This document shows positions 1-8,681 of a stretch of 64,000 bases of DNA, piece after piece. Within the stretch, counting starts at the first letter, position 1. Every line of letters starts with the position of its first letter. The position numbers and the translations under genes were made by a program. The DNA comes from Albidovulum denitrificans (GTDB taxonomy: Bacteria > Pseudomonadota > Alphaproteobacteria > Rhodobacterales > Rhodobacteraceae), in the NCBI RefSeq assembly GCF_002973535.1, contig NZ_PVEP01000003.1, positions 124,001 to 188,000 of the forward strand. The letters run 5' to 3'. Under the pieces are notes generated by a model. That model made no database searches. It saw only the letters and a list, made by a program, of their open reading frames with translations, and was not told where the DNA came from.

Positions 1-699
1 GCCAATGCCAGCGGCTGGCCGAACCCGAACCAGCGGATGAGCATGCATGACCTCGGCATCCTCGCCGCGCGGCTGATCCGCGAGTTTCCCGAATATTACG
101 GCTATTTCGGCCTGACGGAATTTCCCTATGACAACCGCGCGCCCGACAACCGCTTCAACCGCAACCCGCTCCTGAAGCTCGGGATCGGGGCGGATGGCCT
201 CAAGACCGGGCATACCGAGGAATCGGGCTATGGTCTTGTCGGCTCGGCCATCCAGAACGGCCGCCGCATCGTCGTGGTCATCACCGGAATGGCCACCGAC
301 CGTGAGCGTTCGCAAGAGGCAGAGCGGATCCTGAACTGGGCCTTCCGCGAATTCGTGCAGAAGACCGTGGCGACCAAGGGGACGCGCATCACCGATGCCG
401 ATGTCTGGATGGGGTCGAAGACCAAGGTCGGCCTCGTGCTGGATCAGGACCTGTCGATGCTGCTGCCCTCGCTGGCGCAGGACAAGCTGAAGGCCGAGGT
501 CGCCTTTACCACCCCGATCGAGGCGCCGATTGCCGAAGGGCAGAAGCTGGCCGAGATGACGATCACGGTGCCGGGGATGGAACCGACGACGGTCCCGCTT
601 GTCGCCGATCAGCCGGTCGCCAAGGGCGGCTTCGCGAGCCGGATGAAGACCGCCTTCGGCGTGCTGACGCAGCGCGCGCTTGTCGCCATCGGCAGCTGA
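1..699 (+). CDS. D-alanyl-D-alanine carboxypeptidase (PBP5/6 type), 3' part only
   Basis: C-terminal 232 codons of a serine-type D,D-carboxypeptidase that trims the terminal D-Ala of peptidoglycan stem peptides. The reading frame is open from base 1 (ANASGWPNPNQRMSM), so the gene begins outside the window and the internal ATG at 37 is not the start. The third penicillin-binding motif KTG is visible in GLKTGHTEESGYG, and the segment around AFTTPIEAPIAEGQKLAEM matches the PBP5 C-terminal beta domain. The serine SxxK and SxN motifs must lie upstream. The protein should be periplasmic and anchored by its C-terminal amphipathic end. tmk begins 11 bp downstream, so the genes probably form one transcript. 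Confidence 0.93.
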   Translation, partial: ANASGWPNPNQRMSMHDLGILAARLIREFPEYYGYFGLTEFPYDNRAPDNRFNRNPLLKLGIGADGLKTGHTEESGYGLVGSAIQNGRRIVVVITGMATDRERSQEAERILNWAFREFVQKTVATKGTRITDADVWMGSKTKVGLVLDQDLSMLLPSLAQDKLKAEVAFTTPIEAPIAEGQKLAEMTITVPGMEPTTVPLVADQPVAKGGFASRMKTAFGVLTQRALVAIGS

Positions 700-709
700 C
701 CGGCGCGCG

Positions 710-1321
710 ATGTTCATCACCTTCGAGGGGATCGACGGGTCCGGCAAATCCACCCAGGCGCGGCTTCTGGCAGAAACGCTTCGCAAGGCGGGGCATGAGG
801 TGGTGCTGACCCGCGAACCCGGCGGCAGTCCGGGGGCGGAGGAAATCCGGCGGCTGGTCCTTGAGGGCGACCCCGACCGCTGGTCGGCGGAGACGGAGAT
901 CCTGCTGTTCACCGCCGCCCGGCGCGACCACCTTGAACGGGTGATCGACCCCGCCTTGGCGGCGGGCAGGATCGTCATTTCCGACCGTTTCGCGGATTCG
1001 ACGCGGATGTATCAGGGCCTGTCGCGTGGCGATCTGCGCGGGCTGGTTGACAAGCTTCACGCCCTGATGATCGGGCGCGAACCCGACCTGACTTTCATCA
1101 TCGACATGGACCCGGAGACGGGTCTGGCCCGCGCCAAGGGGCGCGGCGGCACCGAGGAGCGGTTCGAGGATTTCGGCGCCGATCTGCAACGGCGGATGCG
1201 GGCGGGGTTTCTTGACCTCGCGCGGGAATTCCCCGACCGCTGCCTGGTGATCGACGGCGCCCGCGCGCCGGAGGCCGTCGCGGATGAGGTCGCGGCCATC
1301 GCGACACGGGCGCTGGGATGA
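710..1321 (+). CDS. tmk: thymidylate kinase
   Basis: Phosphorylates dTMP to dTDP with ATP. The 203-residue protein has the family's usual length, a P-loop GIDGSGKST near the N-terminus, the DRFADSTRMYQG segment (the DR(Y/F) substrate motif) and the lid region around RGGTEERFED. I start at the ATG at 710, giving MFITFEGIDG; the longer frame from 680 overlaps the upstream gene and adds non-conserved residues. The stop overlaps the holB start in an ATGA, a tmk-holB coupling common in bacteria. Confidence 0.96.
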   Translation: MFITFEGIDGSGKSTQARLLAETLRKAGHEVVLTREPGGSPGAEEIRRLVLEGDPDRWSAETEILLFTAARRDHLERVIDPALAAGRIVISDRFADSTRMYQGLSRGDLRGLVDKLHALMIGREPDLTFIIDMDPETGLARAKGRGGTEERFEDFGADLQRRMRAGFLDLAREFPDRCLVIDGARAPEAVADEVAAIATRALG

Positions 1322-2448
1322 GCGAGGCCGCCATCCCCGAGCCCGACCGGATCGAGGGCGCCCCCCATCCCCGCGACACGCGGCACCTGATCGGTCAGGA
1401 CCATGCCGAGGCGGGGTTCCTTGACGCCTACGCCGCCGACCGGCTGCACCATGCATGGCTTCTGACCGGCCCGCTTGGCGTCGGCAAGGCGACGCTCGCC
1501 TGGCGGCTGGCGCGCTTCCTCCTTGCCACGCCCGCGGCGGAGGGGGGCGGGCTTTTCGGCGATGCCCCGCCCGCGCCCACGACGCTCGACATTCCCGACG
1601 ACCACCCTGTCGCGCGCCGCATCCATGCCGGTTCCGAGGGGCGACTTTACCTGCTGCGCCGGGCCTGGGACGAGGACAAGAAGCGTCTCAAGACCGTCAT
1701 CACCGTGGATGAGGTGCGCAAGCTGCGGAACTTCCTGCACCTTTCCTCGACCGATGGCGGGCGGCGGGTGGTGATCGTCGATCCGGCGGATGAGATGAAC
1801 ATCTCGGCCGCCAACGCGCTTCTGAAGATGCTTGAGGAACCGCCCCATGGCGTTGTCTTCCTGCTGATCAGCCACCGCCCCTCGGGCCTGCTGCCCACCA
1901 TCCGGTCGCGGTGCCGGGAACTACGGCTGACCACGCTGTCGCCCGACGACCTCAGCCGCGCCATCGCGGCGGCCGGGATCGACCATGGCGACGGCGCGGC
2001 GCTGGCCGCCCTTGCCGGCGGGTCGGTGGGTGAGGCGATCCGGCTTCTGAACCTTGACGGGATCGAGACCTATCGCGATCTTGTCACGCTTTTTGCCACC
2101 CTGCCGCGTCTCGACCGGGGCCGTGCGCTGAAGCTGGCCGATGCAATGGGGCAACGCGGGCAGGCGGAAAAGCTTGAACTGCTGCTGACGCTTTTCGACC
2201 TTTTCCTTTCCCGCCTCGCCCGCGCCGGGATGCTGGGCTTCGCGGGGGCCGAGGCCGCGCCGGGTGAGGCAGAGTTGTTCGCGCGCCTCGCCCCCTCGCC
2301 CGATGCCGCGCGGTCCTGGGCAGGGCTGCACCAAAGCCTCGGCGCGCGGGCGCGTCATGCCCGCGCGGTCAACCTCGACCCCGCGGCGCTGGTGCTGGAC
2401 ATGATCCTGAAGGTGGACGAGACCGCCCGCGCCACCGCCTTCGCCTGA
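1318..2448 (+). CDS. holB: DNA polymerase III subunit delta prime
   Basis: Clamp-loader subunit of 376 residues. A P-loop-like GPLGVGKATLAWRLARF lies near residue 45, followed by the AAA+ core with VIVDPADEMNISAANALLKMLEEPP, the conserved helix of the DnaX/HolB family, and a sensor segment (LLPTIRSRCRELRL, carrying the SRC motif). It starts inside the tmk stop (ATGA), so it is translationally coupled. Delta prime normally does not hydrolyse ATP; it provides the arginine finger of the SRC motif. It ends 4 bp before the convergent LysR gene. Confidence 0.95.
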   Translation: MSEAAIPEPDRIEGAPHPRDTRHLIGQDHAEAGFLDAYAADRLHHAWLLTGPLGVGKATLAWRLARFLLATPAAEGGGLFGDAPPAPTTLDIPDDHPVARRIHAGSEGRLYLLRRAWDEDKKRLKTVITVDEVRKLRNFLHLSSTDGGRRVVIVDPADEMNISAANALLKMLEEPPHGVVFLLISHRPSGLLPTIRSRCRELRLTTLSPDDLSRAIAAAGIDHGDGAALAALAGGSVGEAIRLLNLDGIETYRDLVTLFATLPRLDRGRALKLADAMGQRGQAEKLELLLTLFDLFLSRLARAGMLGFAGAEAAPGEAELFARLAPSPDAARSWAGLHQSLGARARHARAVNLDPAALVLDMILKVDETARATAFA

Positions 2449-2452
2449 AGGC

Positions 2453-3328
2453 TCAGCCGATCAGCACATCCCGCGCCGCCGCCCGGATCGTCCGCGTCAG
2501 GCGCGGCAGCGTTGCGCCGGGAAGGCGGCCGACCTGCCAGTAAAGCGCCACGTCCAGCGGCGCGTCTGGCAGAAGCGGCACAAGGCGGCCGCTCAGCAGG
2601 TCATCGGCCGCCAGCGCCTTAGGGATCATGCCCCAGCCCATCGACAATCGCGCCGCCGCGACAAACCCTTCGGCAGAGGCGATCATATGGCCCGCCAGCG
2701 GCACACCCTGCCCCATCGCGCGGCGCGCCCATTCGCCCTGCAACCCGTCCTTCGCGTTGAAGATCAGCGCCGGGGCGGCGGCAAGCGTCTGCGCCGTGAC
2801 GCCGCTGTCGAACCAGCGATCGCGAAACGCGGGCGTCGCGCAGGCGATATAGCGGAACCGGCCCAGCGGATGGCAGTCGCACCCCGCGATGGTGCCGCCA
2901 TGGGAGGTCACTGCGCCCTGCACCTCGCCCTTGCGGAGCCAGTCGGCGGAATGGTCCTGATCGTCGATGACGAGGTCGAAAAGCGTATCCTCGAACGCGG
3001 CCAGCGCGGGCAGGACCCAGACGGCGAGGCTGTCGGCGGTGACGGCGATGCGCAGCACCGGGCGGGCGGTGGGCGCCGCGCCCTCGCCTTCCAAAAGATC
3101 GCGTTCCATCAGCGCCACATCCTCGGCATGGCGCGCCAGGCGCGCGCCAAGCGGGGTGGCCGTGGCGGGCGGTCCACGCCGGACCAGGGGCGCCCCCAAC
3201 CTTTCCTCCAGCGCGCGGATGCGTTGCGACACGGCCGAAGGCGTGACGCCAAGCTGCGCCGCTGCGGCCTCGAAACTCCCGTGGCGGAGGACAAGGGACA
3301 GGGCGGCAAGCTGGGCATAATCGAACAT
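2453..3328 (-). CDS. LysR-family regulator, ArgP/LysG type
   Basis: 291-residue LysR-type transcriptional regulator. The N-terminal winged helix-turn-helix is clear (LSLVLRHGSFEAAAAQLGVTPSAV, then SQRIRALEERLG), followed by a ligand-binding domain with DLVIDDQDHSADWLRKGEVQG. The sequence type and the divergent LysE-family exporter 89 bp away match ArgP/LysG, which activates amino-acid export in response to lysine or arginine. Assignment to ArgP rests on sequence style and this arrangement; the ligand is inferred. Confidence 0.88.
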   Translation of the reverse strand: MFDYAQLAALSLVLRHGSFEAAAAQLGVTPSAVSQRIRALEERLGAPLVRRGPPATATPLGARLARHAEDVALMERDLLEGEGAAPTARPVLRIAVTADSLAVWVLPALAAFEDTLFDLVIDDQDHSADWLRKGEVQGAVTSHGGTIAGCDCHPLGRFRYIACATPAFRDRWFDSGVTAQTLAAAPALIFNAKDGLQGEWARRAMGQGVPLAGHMIASAEGFVAAARLSMGWGMIPKALAADDLLSGRLVPLLPDAPLDVALYWQVGRLPGATLPRLTRTIRAAARDVLIG

Positions 3329-3336
3329 CAGTTTTG

Positions 3337-3361
3337 CTTAATCAGCCTTAGCATTATTAAG
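3337..3361. promoter_or_regulatory. dyad CTTAAT-N13-ATTAAG between the ArgP-type regulator and lysE genes
   Basis: An AT-rich inverted repeat, with 6-bp perfect arms 13 bp apart, stands out in the GC-rich 89-bp gap between the divergent regulator and exporter. LysR-type proteins bind such dyads, so this is the likely regulator site. It lies only 9 bp upstream of the regulator start codon, compatible with autorepression. Confidence 0.45.
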
Positions 3362-3417
3362 TTGTGATAACGCAGCGGTGGCCCTAGTCAAGCCCCGCGA
3401 CCAAGGAGTTTCCCCCC

Positions 3418-4020
3418 GTGCTGCCCGTCCTTCTTTCCGGCCTCGGCCTGTCCCTAAGCCTGATCGCCGCCATCGGCGCGCAGAATGTCTTCGTGCTGCG
3501 GCAGGGACTACGACGCGAGCATGTGCTGCCGGTCGTCCTGTTCTGCGCGATCTCCGACGCGATCCTGATCGGCGCCGGGGTGGCAGGGATCGGCCTTGCC
3601 GCCGAAAAGATGCCCGCCCTTCTGCCCATCCTGCGCTGGGGCGGGGTGGTCTTTCTGGGCGTCTACGGCCTGCGCGCGGCCCATGCCGCCTGGAGGGGCA
3701 ACGAACATCTCGACGCGGCGGCGGCAAAGGCGGCGCCCTTGCGCGGCACGCTTCTGACGCTGGCGGCGATCACCTGGCTGAATCCGCATGTCTACCTTGA
3801 TACCGTGGTGCTTCTGGGCAGCATCTCGGCCCAGTATCCGGGGCGGGAGTGGGTCTTTGGCCTTGGCGCGGCGCTGGGGTCGTTCCTGTTCTTCCTGTCG
3901 CTTGGCTATGGCGCCCGGCTTCTGACGCCGGTCTTCGCGCGGCCCGGCGCGTGGCGGTTGCTGGACTTGATCGTGGCCGGGGTGATGTGGTCCATCGCGC
4001 TGTCGCTGGCGCGCGGATAG
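3418..4020 (+). CDS. LysE/ArgO-family amino-acid exporter
   Basis: 200-residue inner-membrane exporter with about six hydrophobic segments. The N-terminus MLPVLLSGLGLSLSLIAAIG followed by AQNVFVLRQGLRREH is the hallmark of the LysE/ArgO family, as are TWLNPHVYLD(T) in the middle and GARLLTPVFARP near the end. It uses a GTG start at 3418 preceded by AAGGAG. Substrates of characterised relatives are lysine, arginine and canavanine. Control by the divergent LysR gene is likely. Confidence 0.92.
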   Translation: MLPVLLSGLGLSLSLIAAIGAQNVFVLRQGLRREHVLPVVLFCAISDAILIGAGVAGIGLAAEKMPALLPILRWGGVVFLGVYGLRAAHAAWRGNEHLDAAAAKAAPLRGTLLTLAAITWLNPHVYLDTVVLLGSISAQYPGREWVFGLGAALGSFLFFLSLGYGARLLTPVFARPGAWRLLDLIVAGVMWSIALSLARG

Positions 4021-4059
4021 GCCTTGCGGCCCCGCGCCCGATGGGCTTCTGTCGGGGCC

Positions 4060-4965
4060 ATGGAAACCGCCGCACAGAACCGGCCCGTCGCGGGCGTCCT
4101 CTGGATGCTTGCCACCGGCCTCAGCTTCGTGGCCGTCACCGGAACCGTGCGCCATCTCGGGACCGCCCTGCCCTCGGTCGAGGCGGCATTCCTGCGGTTC
4201 GTGATCGGCCTCGTCTTCCTGTCCCCCGCGCTGATCGGGATCTTCCGCGCGGGGCTTCCGACCGGCGCGCCGCCGCTGATCCTCGGGCGCGGCGTGCTGC
4301 ACGTCGTGGCCGTGGCGCTTTGGTTCTATGCCATGGCCCGCATCCCGGTGGCCGAGGTGACGGCCATCGGCTATCTGAACCCGGTTGTCGTCACCATCGG
4401 AGCGGCGGTGTTTTTCGGCGAAAGGCTGGCGCTCAGGCGGATCATGGCGATCTGCGTGGCGCTGATCGGGGCGCTGGTGATCCTGCGGCCGGGCTTGCGG
4501 GAAATCTCGTCCGGCCAGATCGCGCAGCTTGGGGCGGCGACCTGTTTCGGCTTTTCCTACCTGATCGCCAAGCGGCTTTCGACGATGATGTCGGCCGGTG
4601 CGCTGGTCGCGCTTTTGTCGCTGACGGTGACGATCGGCCTTGCGCCCTTCGCGCTGATGGTCTGGGTGCCGCCGACTCTGGCGCAGATCGGCCAGCTTGG
4701 CATCGTCGCGGCCTTTGCGACGCTGGGGCATTACTGCATGGCCCGCGCCTTTGCCGCGGCGCCGCTGACAGTGACGCAGCCGGTGACGTTCCTGCAACTC
4801 GTCTGGGCGTCCCTTCTGGGCGCGCTTGCCTTCGACGAACGGGTCGATCCCTATATCCTGCTTGGCGGGGCCATGATCATCGCCGCGATCAGCTACATGA
4901 CCTGGCGCGAGGCGCAGATCCGGCGGCGCGGGATCACCCCGCCGCCACCCGCCACCAAGATCTGA
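4060..4965 (+). CDS. EamA/DMT-family permease
   Basis: 301-residue protein with about ten transmembrane segments in two EamA repeats (residues about 10-140 and 150-290), typified by ATGLSFVAVTGTVRHLG, FLRFVIGLVFLSPALIG and ATLGHYCMARAFAAAPLTV. Members of the drug/metabolite transporter superfamily export or import varied small molecules, and no substrate can be read from sequence. I prefer the ATG at 4060 to the upstream TTG at 4024, because METAAQNRPVAGVLWML is family-like. It lies 39 bp after lysE on the same strand and may be cotranscribed. Confidence 0.9.
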   Translation: METAAQNRPVAGVLWMLATGLSFVAVTGTVRHLGTALPSVEAAFLRFVIGLVFLSPALIGIFRAGLPTGAPPLILGRGVLHVVAVALWFYAMARIPVAEVTAIGYLNPVVVTIGAAVFFGERLALRRIMAICVALIGALVILRPGLREISSGQIAQLGAATCFGFSYLIAKRLSTMMSAGALVALLSLTVTIGLAPFALMVWVPPTLAQIGQLGIVAAFATLGHYCMARAFAAAPLTVTQPVTFLQLVWASLLGALAFDERVDPYILLGGAMIIAAISYMTWREAQIRRRGITPPPPATKI

Positions 4966-4967
4966 CC

Positions 4968-5999
4968 TCAACCGCGCGGGTCGAGAAGCCGCGCAATCAC
5001 CGTCCGGCGTGAGATCTGGCCCGCGACCTTGCCGTGATCCTGCACCACAAGGGCGCGGGTTTCATCCTTGAGCCGGGCCATCACATCCTTGATCGGGGTG
5101 TCGATGTCGGTCTCTCCGTCGGTGGGGATCGTGTTCGGTGTGGGTTCCAGCGCGTCGCGCGCGGTCAGGACCGACAGCGGGTTCATGTGGTTGACGAAAT
5201 CCGCAACGTAGTCCGAGGCCGGATGCGCGATGATCTCGCGCGCGGTGCCGCACTGAACGATCCGCCCGCCCTCCATCAGCGCGATCCGGTTGCCGATCTT
5301 GAACGCCTCGTCGAGGTCGTGGCTGACGAAGATGATGGTGCGCTTCAGCTTGCTCTGAAGCTCAAGCAACTCATCCTGGAGCCGGGTGCGGATCAGCGGG
5401 TCGAGGGCCGAGAAGGGTTCGTCCATCAAGAGGATCGGCGCCTCGGTCGCGAAGGCGCGGGCAAGGCCCACGCGCTGCTGCATGCCGCCCGACAGCTCGC
5501 CCACCTTGCGGTCGGCCCAGTCCGAGAGGCCGACAAGGGCAAGCTGTTCGTCGGTCTTGGCGCGCCGTTCGGCCGGGGATTGACCGGCAAGCTCAAGGCC
5601 AAGGCCCACATTCTCGCGCACCGTGCGCCAGGGCAGAAGGCCGAATTGCTGGAAGACCATGGCGACGCATTCGCGCCGGACCCGCAAGAGATCGCCGCGT
5701 GACGCGCCGCCAACCTCACAGGACCAGCCGTCGTCATGCACCGTCACGCGCCCCCGGCAGACCGGGTTCAGCCCGTTGACCGCGCGCAGAAGCGTCGACT
5801 TGCCCGAACCGGACAGGCCCATGAGGACGAGGATTTCCCCCGTCTCGACGCTGAGCGAACAGTCGTGGACACCCAAGACCTGCCCCGTGGCCTTCTGAAT
5901 CTCGGCCCGGCTCCGCCCCTCATCCATCATCGGCAGGGCGCGGTCGGGGTGATCGCCGAAGACGATGTTGACCTTGTCGAATTCCACCGCCACCGTCAT
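4968..5999 (-). CDS. choV: choline ABC transporter, ATP-binding protein
   Basis: 343-residue ATPase of the quaternary-amine (ProV/OpuA/ChoV) subfamily. Walker A GLSGSGKST is near residue 62, followed by Q-loop VFQQFGLLPW, signature LSGGMQQRVGLARAF, Walker B ILLMDEPFSALDP and the H-loop FVSHDLDEAFK. A CBS-like tail (about residues 270-343) carries PIKDVMARLKDETRALVVQDHGKVAG. Its start overlaps the choW stop (ATGA). The gene order choX-choW-choV next to betI/betA identifies choline rather than glycine betaine as the likely substrate, as in Sinorhizobium. Confidence 0.92.
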   Translation of the reverse strand: MTVAVEFDKVNIVFGDHPDRALPMMDEGRSRAEIQKATGQVLGVHDCSLSVETGEILVLMGLSGSGKSTLLRAVNGLNPVCRGRVTVHDDGWSCEVGGASRGDLLRVRRECVAMVFQQFGLLPWRTVRENVGLGLELAGQSPAERRAKTDEQLALVGLSDWADRKVGELSGGMQQRVGLARAFATEAPILLMDEPFSALDPLIRTRLQDELLELQSKLKRTIIFVSHDLDEAFKIGNRIALMEGGRIVQCGTAREIIAHPASDYVADFVNHMNPLSVLTARDALEPTPNTIPTDGETDIDTPIKDVMARLKDETRALVVQDHGKVAGQISRRTVIARLLDPRG

Positions 6000-6850
6000 T
6001 TGCTGGCTCCGATCCTGAGCATCCGGTCAAGAATGATTGCCACTACGACGATGACAAAGCCCGACTCGAACCCAAGCGCGGTGTTGACCGAGTTGAGCGC
6101 GCGCACCACCGGCACGCCAAGGCCTGCGGCGCCGACAAGGGCCGCGATGACGACCATCGACAGCGACAGCATGATGGTCTGGTTCAGCCCCGCCATGATC
6201 TGCGGAAGCGCATAGGGCAGTTCCACCTTCCACAGCGTCTGACGGCTGGTCCCGCCAAAGGCCTTCACCGCCTCCAGAAGCGATTCCGGCGTGGAAGAGA
6301 CGCCAAGATGGGTCAGCCGGATCGGCGCGGGCAGGACGAAGATCACCGTGGCGATCAGGCCCGGCACCATGCCGATGCCGAAAAAGACGATGGCCGGGAT
6401 CAGGTAGACGAAGGTCGGCAGGGTCTGCATCAGGTCAAGGATCGGCCGCATCCAGGCGTAAAGCCGGGGTCGGTGCGCGGCGGCGATGCCGATCGGTACC
6501 CCGATCGCCATGCAGACAACGCAGGAAGACAGGACCAGCGTCAGGCTTTCAGTCGTCTCCTTCCAGTAGCCCTGGTTAAGGATGAACAGAAAGCCCAGAA
6601 GGACCATCACGCAGGTCTTCCAGCTTTTCTGAAGGAACCATGTGATCGCGACGAAGATCGCGATGATGACCAGCGGATGCGGCGTCTGAAGCAGCCACAG
6701 GATGCTGTCGATCAGCCATTGCAAAAGCTGGGAGAGCGACTGGAAAAAGCCGCGCCCGTTCACCTTGAGCCATTCGAAGAGTATCTTGGCGGTCTTGCCG
6801 ACGGGTATCTTGGTGTCGGTCAGCCAGCCCATGGCATCGTTCAGCGCCAT
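5996..6850 (-). CDS. choW: choline ABC transporter, permease
   Basis: 284-residue inner-membrane permease of the ProW/OpuAB family, with about six transmembrane segments. The core includes VCMAIGVPIGIAAAHRPR, the long QTLPTFVYLIPAIVFFGIG segment typical of betaine/choline permeases, and the EAA-type loop EAVKAFGGTSRQTLWKVELP followed by ALPQIMAGLNQTIMLSLSMV. It is translationally coupled to choV and separated from choX by 100 bp that contain a stable stem-loop. Confidence 0.93.
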   Translation of the reverse strand: MALNDAMGWLTDTKIPVGKTAKILFEWLKVNGRGFFQSLSQLLQWLIDSILWLLQTPHPLVIIAIFVAITWFLQKSWKTCVMVLLGFLFILNQGYWKETTESLTLVLSSCVVCMAIGVPIGIAAAHRPRLYAWMRPILDLMQTLPTFVYLIPAIVFFGIGMVPGLIATVIFVLPAPIRLTHLGVSSTPESLLEAVKAFGGTSRQTLWKVELPYALPQIMAGLNQTIMLSLSMVVIAALVGAAGLGVPVVRALNSVNTALGFESGFVIVVVAIILDRMLRIGASK

Positions 6851-6904
6851 CGTCCCTCGTCCCCCGGAAAGTGGTTGCCGCCCCGGTCCCGTCTGCGCGG
6901 GATC

Positions 6905-6923
6905 AGGGGCCGTTCCGGCCCCT
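6905..6923. terminator. stem-loop between choX and choW
   Basis: Perfect 8-bp GC-rich stem AGGGGCCG-TTC-CGGCCCCT just 3' of choX, with no U-tract. In binding-protein operons such hairpins stabilise or partly terminate the message, so that the periplasmic protein is made in excess of the membrane parts; that role is inferred here. Confidence 0.5.
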
Positions 6924-6950
6924 CGCGCGAAGGGGCCGGCGCCGGTCAGG

Positions 6951-7886
6951 TCAGTTCAGCGCGGCCGTGACGGCCGCCATCGCGTCGCCGCCATCCTTGG
7001 TGGTCACGCCGTCAAGCCAGGGGCCAAGCACGTCGGGATTGGCGGCAAGCCAGGCCTTCGCAGCATCGCCCGGCGCCTCGCCGTCGTCGAGGATCTTGGC
7101 CATGATCTCATTCTCCATCGGCAGCGTGAATTCGAGGTTTTCAAGAAGCTTGCCGGTGTTCGGGCATTCCGCGACATAGCCCGCGCGCACCATGGTAAAG
7201 ACCTCGGCCCCGCCGAAGTTCGGGCCAAAGACATCATCGCCGCCCGACAGGTAGGTCATGTCGAAATTGGCGTTCATCGGGTGCGGTTCCCAGCCAAGGA
7301 AGACGATGGCCTTGCCCGCGTTGTCGGCATTGCCGACCTGCGCCAGCATCCCCTGTTCCGAACTTTCGATCAGCTCGAAGCCGCCCAGGCCGAACTGGTC
7401 GTTCTCGATCATGTCGAGGATCAGGCGGTTGCCGTCATTGCCCGGCTCGATGCCATAGATCTTGCCGTCCAGCGCGTCCTTATGCTCGGCGATATTCGAA
7501 AAATCGCTGATGCCTTCCTTGGCGCCTTCGGCATTGGTGGCCAGCGTATATTTCGCGCCGGTCAGGTTGCGTCGCACCGTCTCGACCGTGCCAGCGTCGC
7601 GATAGGGGGCGATGTCGGCCTCCATCGTCGGCATCCAGTTGCCAAGGAACACATCGACGTCGCCCTGGCCAAGGCCGGTCAGCGTGACCGGGATCGACAG
7701 CACCTTCACCTCGGTCTCATAGCCCAGCGCGTCGAGAACCGTGGTGGCGACGGCGGTGGTGGAGGTGATGTCGGTCCAGCCGACATCCGAAAAGATCACC
7801 TTGTCGCAGCCCGCCGCAAAGGCCGGGGCGGCGGCTAGGGCGGCACCGGCGACAAGCGTCGCGCCAAGCGTCGTTCTGAGGGTCAT
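6951..7886 (-). CDS. choX: choline ABC transporter, periplasmic binding protein
   Basis: 311-residue OpuAC/ChoX-type binding protein. The signal peptide (MTLRTTLGATLVAGAALAAA, then PAFAAG) is followed by the mature start CDKVIFSDVGWTDITSTTAV. The segments GQGDVDVFLGNWMPTME and VFLGWEPHPMNANFDMTYL contain aromatic residues of the kind that form cation-pi boxes for quaternary amines. It is the first gene of choXWV and faces betI across a 216-bp regulatory gap with two BetI-type operators. Confidence 0.93.
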   Translation of the reverse strand: MTLRTTLGATLVAGAALAAAPAFAAGCDKVIFSDVGWTDITSTTAVATTVLDALGYETEVKVLSIPVTLTGLGQGDVDVFLGNWMPTMEADIAPYRDAGTVETVRRNLTGAKYTLATNAEGAKEGISDFSNIAEHKDALDGKIYGIEPGNDGNRLILDMIENDQFGLGGFELIESSEQGMLAQVGNADNAGKAIVFLGWEPHPMNANFDMTYLSGGDDVFGPNFGGAEVFTMVRAGYVAECPNTGKLLENLEFTLPMENEIMAKILDDGEAPGDAAKAWLAANPDVLGPWLDGVTTKDGGDAMAAVTAALN

Positions 7887-7908
7887 GGTCGTACTCCCTG
7901 TTTTCTTG

Positions 7909-7922
7909 ATTGGTGAGTCAAT
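7909..7922. promoter_or_regulatory. BetI-type operator, choX side
   Basis: ATTGGTGAGTCAAT, embedded in the longer dyad TTGATTGGTGAGTCAATTAA (7906-7925). It lies 23 bp upstream of the choX start codon. It shares the half-site GAGTCAAT and the flanking TTGATTG with the second box at 8045 and resembles the TTGATTG...TCAAT operators known for BetI. Confidence 0.75.
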
Positions 7923-8044
7923 TAACGTCGTCTCTTCTCATCGGGCAAGAAGAATTGCAGGTCTCCCTGTCGGACTTGGGCAAAGACTATGACAGATGCG
8001 CGCGAAGGGGAACCGTCTGTTCCACCTCCCCGGAGCAGAGGTTG

Positions 8045-8058
8045 ATTGACGAGTCAAT
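8045..8058. promoter_or_regulatory. BetI-type operator, betI side
   Basis: Perfect inverted repeat ATTGAC-GA-GTCAAT within TTGATTGACGAGTCAATAA (8042-8060), 45 bp before the betI ATG. With the box at 7909 it brackets the divergent choX/betI promoter region, so one regulator could control both uptake and oxidation of choline. Confidence 0.8.
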
Positions 8059-8102
8059 AAAACGAATTTAACCATGACATATTGTCTGGGAAAGGTCGTC
8101 CG

Positions 8103-8678
8103 ATGCCGAAAGTGGGAATGGAACCCATCCGCCGGTCCGCTCTGGTCAAGGCGACGATCACCGAGATCGGGCGCCATGGCTCTCTCGACGTGACGGTCAG
8201 CCAGATCGCCAAGCGCGCGGGCATGTCCTCGGCGCTGGCGCATCACTATTTCGGCTCGAAGGAACAGATCTTCCTTGCCGCGATGCGCCATATCCTGACG
8301 ATTTACGCCGCCGAGGTGCGCGGTGCGCTTCTGACCGCGCGGGGGCCGAAGGACCGCTTGCGCGCCACGATCCTTGCCAGTTTCGGCAGCGGCAGCTTCC
8401 GGCGCGAGGTGGCCAGCGCCTGGCTGAACTTCTACGTCCTCGCCCAGACCCAGCCCCAGGCGCGGCGTCTTCTATCGGTCTATCAGGGGCGCCTGCGCTC
8501 TACCCTGCTTCACGATCTTCGCCCCCTTGTGGGCGACCGGGCCGAGACGATCGCCGACACGGTCGGCGCGCTGATCGACGGGGTCTATCTGCGCGAGGTG
8601 CTGAAGGGCGATTCCCCCACGGCCAGCAAGGCGGCGGCGATGGTCTGGGACTGCCTTGAGAGAGAAATCGGAGAATAG
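8103..8678 (+). CDS. betI: TetR-family repressor of choline genes
   Basis: 191-residue TetR regulator. The N-terminus MPKVGMEPIRRSALVKATI and the helix-turn-helix VSQIAKRAGMSSALAHHYFG are characteristic of BetI, the choline-responsive repressor of glycine-betaine synthesis. I start at the ATG at 8103; the upstream frame from a TTG at 8082 is not conserved. It is followed after 3 bp by betA, so repressor and enzyme share a transcript. Confidence 0.94.
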   Translation: MPKVGMEPIRRSALVKATITEIGRHGSLDVTVSQIAKRAGMSSALAHHYFGSKEQIFLAAMRHILTIYAAEVRGALLTARGPKDRLRATILASFGSGSFRREVASAWLNFYVLAQTQPQARRLLSVYQGRLRSTLLHDLRPLVGDRAETIADTVGALIDGVYLREVLKGDSPTASKAAAMVWDCLEREIGE

Positions 8679-8681
8679 AAG

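Noticed and set aside
680-709. Upstream start for tmk at 680
   Set aside because: It would overlap the carboxypeptidase gene and add ten non-conserved residues before MFITFEGIDG.
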